From Oscillospiraceae bacterium (GTDB taxonomy: Bacteria > Bacillota > Clostridia > Oscillospirales > Acutalibacteraceae): a stretch of 7,330 nucleotides of DNA. The translations under genes were made by a program, and so were the position numbers. A model generated the notes under the pieces. The model worked only from the letters and a program-made list of their open reading frames with translations. It did no database searches and had not been told where the DNA came from. Shown here piece after piece: positions 5,368 through 7,330 of this stretch (position 1 is its first letter; each line of letters opens with the position of its first letter). The stretch covers positions 1 to 7,330 of the forward strand of contig WREG01000098.1 of assembly GCA_009779455.1 (NCBI GenBank). Reading direction: 5' to 3'.

Positions 5368-6552
5368 TTACCAATTCGCCAGCTGATAAATATTATAGAC
5401 GTCATCCTTGTTAAGCGGCTTAAAATTCCCCACCAGCCGCTTGCCCCTGTGAACGCACCTGTCGGCCAGCTCTTCTATAACGTCATCAGCCAGCGCGCCC
5501 GTGCCGAGCAGAGCCACAAGCCCCGTCGGCATTTCAAGCGTCTCGAAAAATTCCACGGTTTTGTCTATGCCCGCCACGGCGGCTTTTTCCGCGTCGGCAT
5601 CCTCGATGCCCCACAACGCTTTAGCGAAATACGCAAACCTGCCGATATCCAGCTTGCAGCAATATTCAGCCCACGAGCCCCACACGGCGGAAAGGCTCGC
5701 GCCGTGGGCCACGTCGTAGCGCGCGCTAAGCTCGTGCCCGAACTGGTGGACGGAAAAGTCCATGGGCCGCCCCAGCCCCGTGATGCCGTTGTGGGAAAGG
5801 CTCCCGCACCACATCAGCTCGCTCATGGCGTCGTAGTCCTTTGGGTTTTCAAGCGCTATCGGCCCGTATTCGACAACCGTTTTCAGCAAGGATATAGCGA
5901 TTTCGTCAGTCATACGGTTGCCGTCGGTGTCGGTGAAGAAGCGTTCCAGCGTATGCATCATAATGTCCACGATGCCGCAGGCGATCTGGTATTTAGGCAG
6001 GGAAAAAGCAAGCTCCGGGTTCATGACGGCGAAACGGGGTATGTTGAGGGGCGTGGTAAGCCCGCGCTTCTGCATGGTTACATCATTTGTCAGCACCGCC
6101 GAGTTGCTCGTCTCGCTCCCGGCGGCTGAAATAGTCAGAACCGAGCCTACGGGCGTTGTGGCGGTGAGAACCTTCTCGTTGCTCCAAAAATCCCATATGT
6201 CAATTTCAGGGTTCCGCACCCCGTGAGCGATGGCCTTGGCTTCGTCGATTGCGCTCCCGCCCCCGACCGCCAGTATGAAGTCGGCGTCGAAATCAATCGC
6301 GGCCCTTATGCCTTCCCTGGCGTGGCTCAAAACAGGGTTGGGCTTAACCCCGCCGTATGGCATATAAGGCATATTTTTGCGCTCGAATTGATCCGTTATC
6401 CGCGAAAGCAGGCCGGATCTGACGGCGCTGCCTTTTCCGTAAACAATAAAAACCCTGTTCCCGCCGTGCTTGTTGACAAGATTTGCCGCCTGTTCCTCCG
6501 CGCCCTTGCCGAAGGCTATTTCCGTGGGGCTGTAAAAGTTAAAATTTTTCAT
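5368..6552 (-). CDS. Iron-containing alcohol dehydrogenase (YqhD / butanol dehydrogenase BdhA-like)
   Basis: This 394-residue cytosolic group III alcohol dehydrogenase would reduce aldehydes such as butyraldehyde to alcohols with NAD(P)H. The N-terminal Rossmann-like domain has the family start NFNFYSPTEIAFGKG (3-17), VYGKGSAVRSG (37-47, the YGxGS nucleotide loop of the YqhD/BDH branch), GVKPNP (68-73) and VGGGSAIDEAK (96-106). The metal ligands appear complete: Asp 196 and His 200 (DIMMH), His 269 (VHQFGH) and His 283 (VAHG), offset by two from YqhD numbering. Length is normal. The start has AAAGGAA (minus strand, 6563-6569) 10 bases upstream. It is a single-gene unit divergent from the acetyltransferase gene and convergent with the exporter. 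The cofactor (NADH or NADPH) and metal (Fe or Zn) cannot be fixed from sequence. No Rex-like operator was found upstream. Confidence 0.94.
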   Translation of the reverse strand: MKNFNFYSPTEIAFGKGAEEQAANLVNKHGGNRVFIVYGKGSAVRSGLLSRITDQFERKNMPYMPYGGVKPNPVLSHAREGIRAAIDFDADFILAVGGGSAIDEAKAIAHGVRNPEIDIWDFWSNEKVLTATTPVGSVLTISAAGSETSNSAVLTNDVTMQKRGLTTPLNIPRFAVMNPELAFSLPKYQIACGIVDIMMHTLERFFTDTDGNRMTDEIAISLLKTVVEYGPIALENPKDYDAMSELMWCGSLSHNGITGLGRPMDFSVHQFGHELSARYDVAHGASLSAVWGSWAEYCCKLDIGRFAYFAKALWGIEDADAEKAAVAGIDKTVEFFETLEMPTGLVALLGTGALADDVIEELADRCVHRGKRLVGNFKPLNKDDVYNIYQLANW

Positions 6553-6584
6553 ATTATGGCAATTCCTTTCTGTTATCTATAATG

Positions 6585-6613
6585 ATTTTACAATAATAAA
6601 AGATAAAAAGCAA
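6585..6613 (-). promoter_or_regulatory. Probable sigma-A promoter of the alcohol dehydrogenase
   Basis: On the minus strand TTGCTT (6608-6613) and TAAAAT (6585-6590) are separated by exactly 17 bp. They match the -35 at four and the -10 at five of six positions. The promoter lies about 33 bases upstream of the start codon in AT-rich DNA and diverges from the promoter at 6635-6663. Confidence 0.5.
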
Positions 6614-6634
6614 TATGATTCGGCAAAAATTAGC

Positions 6635-6663
6635 TTGTGTATTTTTTTTTATTGTGGTATAAT
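6635..6663 (+). promoter_or_regulatory. Extended -10 promoter of the acetyltransferase gene
   Basis: A perfect TATAAT (6658-6663) is preceded by TGG, giving an extended -10 (TGnTATAAT). TTGTGT (6635-6640) stands 17 bp upstream as a weak -35. The start codon is 35 bases downstream, with GGAAGGG (6683-6689) as the ribosome binding site. This is the clearest promoter in the window. Confidence 0.7.
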
Positions 6664-6698
6664 TTCAATTTACAATGCACACGGAAGGGATTTAATAT

Positions 6699-7330
6699 AT
6701 GATAATACGCTATATTAAAAAAGAAGACCAGGAAGAATTCTGCAAAACGTCGTCAGCGGCGTTTATTTGGGAAATGAGCGACGACGATTTGAAGGATTAC
6801 CCCGAAGAGCAGGTTTTGGCCGCTTTTTGCGACGACAACAAAACGATTATGGCACAAATTGAAGTGCTTCCGTTTAAAAATATATTCTGCGGAAAGCACC
6901 TGCTTTCAAGCGGCATAGGCGGCGTGGCCTCACGGCCCGAATACCGCAGGCAGGGTGCGGTGAGGAAGCTGTTTTTGGAATATTTCGACCAGGCGGTGGC
7001 CGAAGGCCAGGTTCTTAGCGGTCTTTACCCCTTTTCCACGAATTATTACAGGCAGTTCGGCTACGAGCCCGTCACAAAATGCATTTCTGTCCTGGCCCCG
7101 TTTTCCGAGCTTGCGAAAATCCCCCGCAACTGCAATGCGGAGCTTTTCGAGGGCTCGCGAAAGCAGCTGAACAAGCTTTTGGGCATATACAACGCCTACG
7201 CCGAAAATTACAACCTCATGTTCCAGCGCACGACGGACAAATATTTCAGCAAGGAGCCGTATAAAAAGAATCTTTATACATATATGTGGAACGACGGCAA
7301 GGGCAAGGCGCGGTCATACGCCACCTTCAG
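6699..7330 (+). CDS. GNAT N-acetyltransferase, Eis-like family (partial, runs off the window)
   Basis: The first 210 codons of a gene lie in the window, with no stop before the edge. The protein starts MIIRYIKKEDQEEF and contains the acetyl-CoA-binding signature VASRPEYRRQGAVRKL (76-91, with the RRQGAV loop), then LYPFSTNYYRQFGYE (109-123), which is typical of Eis-type acetyltransferases. Complete members are about 400 residues with two GNAT domains and a sterol-carrier-like C-terminal domain, so roughly half is missing. Eis relatives acetylate amines, including aminoglycosides and lysines, but most Bacillota members have no known substrate, and resistance should not be assumed. The ATG at 6699 has GGAAGGG nine bases upstream and a strong promoter at 6635-6663. 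Confidence 0.88.
   Translation, partial: MIIRYIKKEDQEEFCKTSSAAFIWEMSDDDLKDYPEEQVLAAFCDDNKTIMAQIEVLPFKNIFCGKHLLSSGIGGVASRPEYRRQGAVRKLFLEYFDQAVAEGQVLSGLYPFSTNYYRQFGYEPVTKCISVLAPFSELAKIPRNCNAELFEGSRKQLNKLLGIYNAYAENYNLMFQRTTDKYFSKEPYKKNLYTYMWNDGKGKARSYATF

Noticed and set aside
5350..6129. Plus-strand open frame of 259 codons over the alcohol dehydrogenase
   Set aside because: It is antisense to a complete dehydrogenase with all metal ligands, starts inside the terminator region and has a composition typical of a shadow frame.
6553..6598. Rex-type redox operator upstream of the alcohol dehydrogenase
   Set aside because: TTGT and AACA occur on the minus strand, but their spacing is too wide for the Rex palindrome.

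Overview
The window reads as the chromosome of an anaerobic, mid-GC Clostridia-type Bacillota (Firmicutes), perhaps from the gut or a fermentative community. The evidence is a ferredoxin-dependent 2-oxoacid oxidoreductase split over four small genes, a Clostridia-style two-gene ABC exporter, a YqhD/butanol-dehydrogenase-type iron alcohol dehydrogenase, strong AGGAGG-like ribosome binding sites and short intergenic repeats. The taxonomic call is inference; no rRNA or species marker is present.

Layout. (1) 167-2910, + strand: a four-gene operon for a 2-oxoacid:ferredoxin oxidoreductase of the Kor/Vor type, in the order delta (2x[4Fe-4S] ferredoxin), alpha (VorB-like), beta (thiamine-diphosphate subunit), gamma. 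Together they would oxidatively decarboxylate a 2-oxoacid (branched-chain or 2-oxoglutarate) to the acyl-CoA and pass electrons to ferredoxin. (2) 2937-2970: a hairpin terminator. (3) 2980-5277, + strand: a regulated exporter unit. Three tandem 11-bp repeats, likely a response-regulator operator, lie just upstream of a MacB/FtsX-type permease, followed by its ATPase. The ATPase frame is interrupted by an in-frame TAG at codon 11. (4) 5303-5347: a strong hairpin terminator shared by converging genes. (5) 5368-6552, - strand: an iron-containing alcohol dehydrogenase. (6) 6585-6663: divergent promoters. (7) 6699 to the window end: an Eis-like GNAT acetyltransferase cut by the edge.

The most unusual feature is the non-coding DNA of the kor operon. 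It holds two repeat families. The first is three tracts of 7-bp tandem units (51-78, 360-394, 2895-2929), each followed by AGCC. The second is at least four short TAGGGG...CCCG palindromes with different cores (118-146, 397-424, 2254-2303, 2329-2357). Three of the four kor genes end inside one of these repeats, which supply their stop codons. I see no complete mobile element, CRISPR array, tRNA or rRNA. The best candidates for something little described are the composite heptamer-plus-palindrome elements and the 11-bp triple operator.
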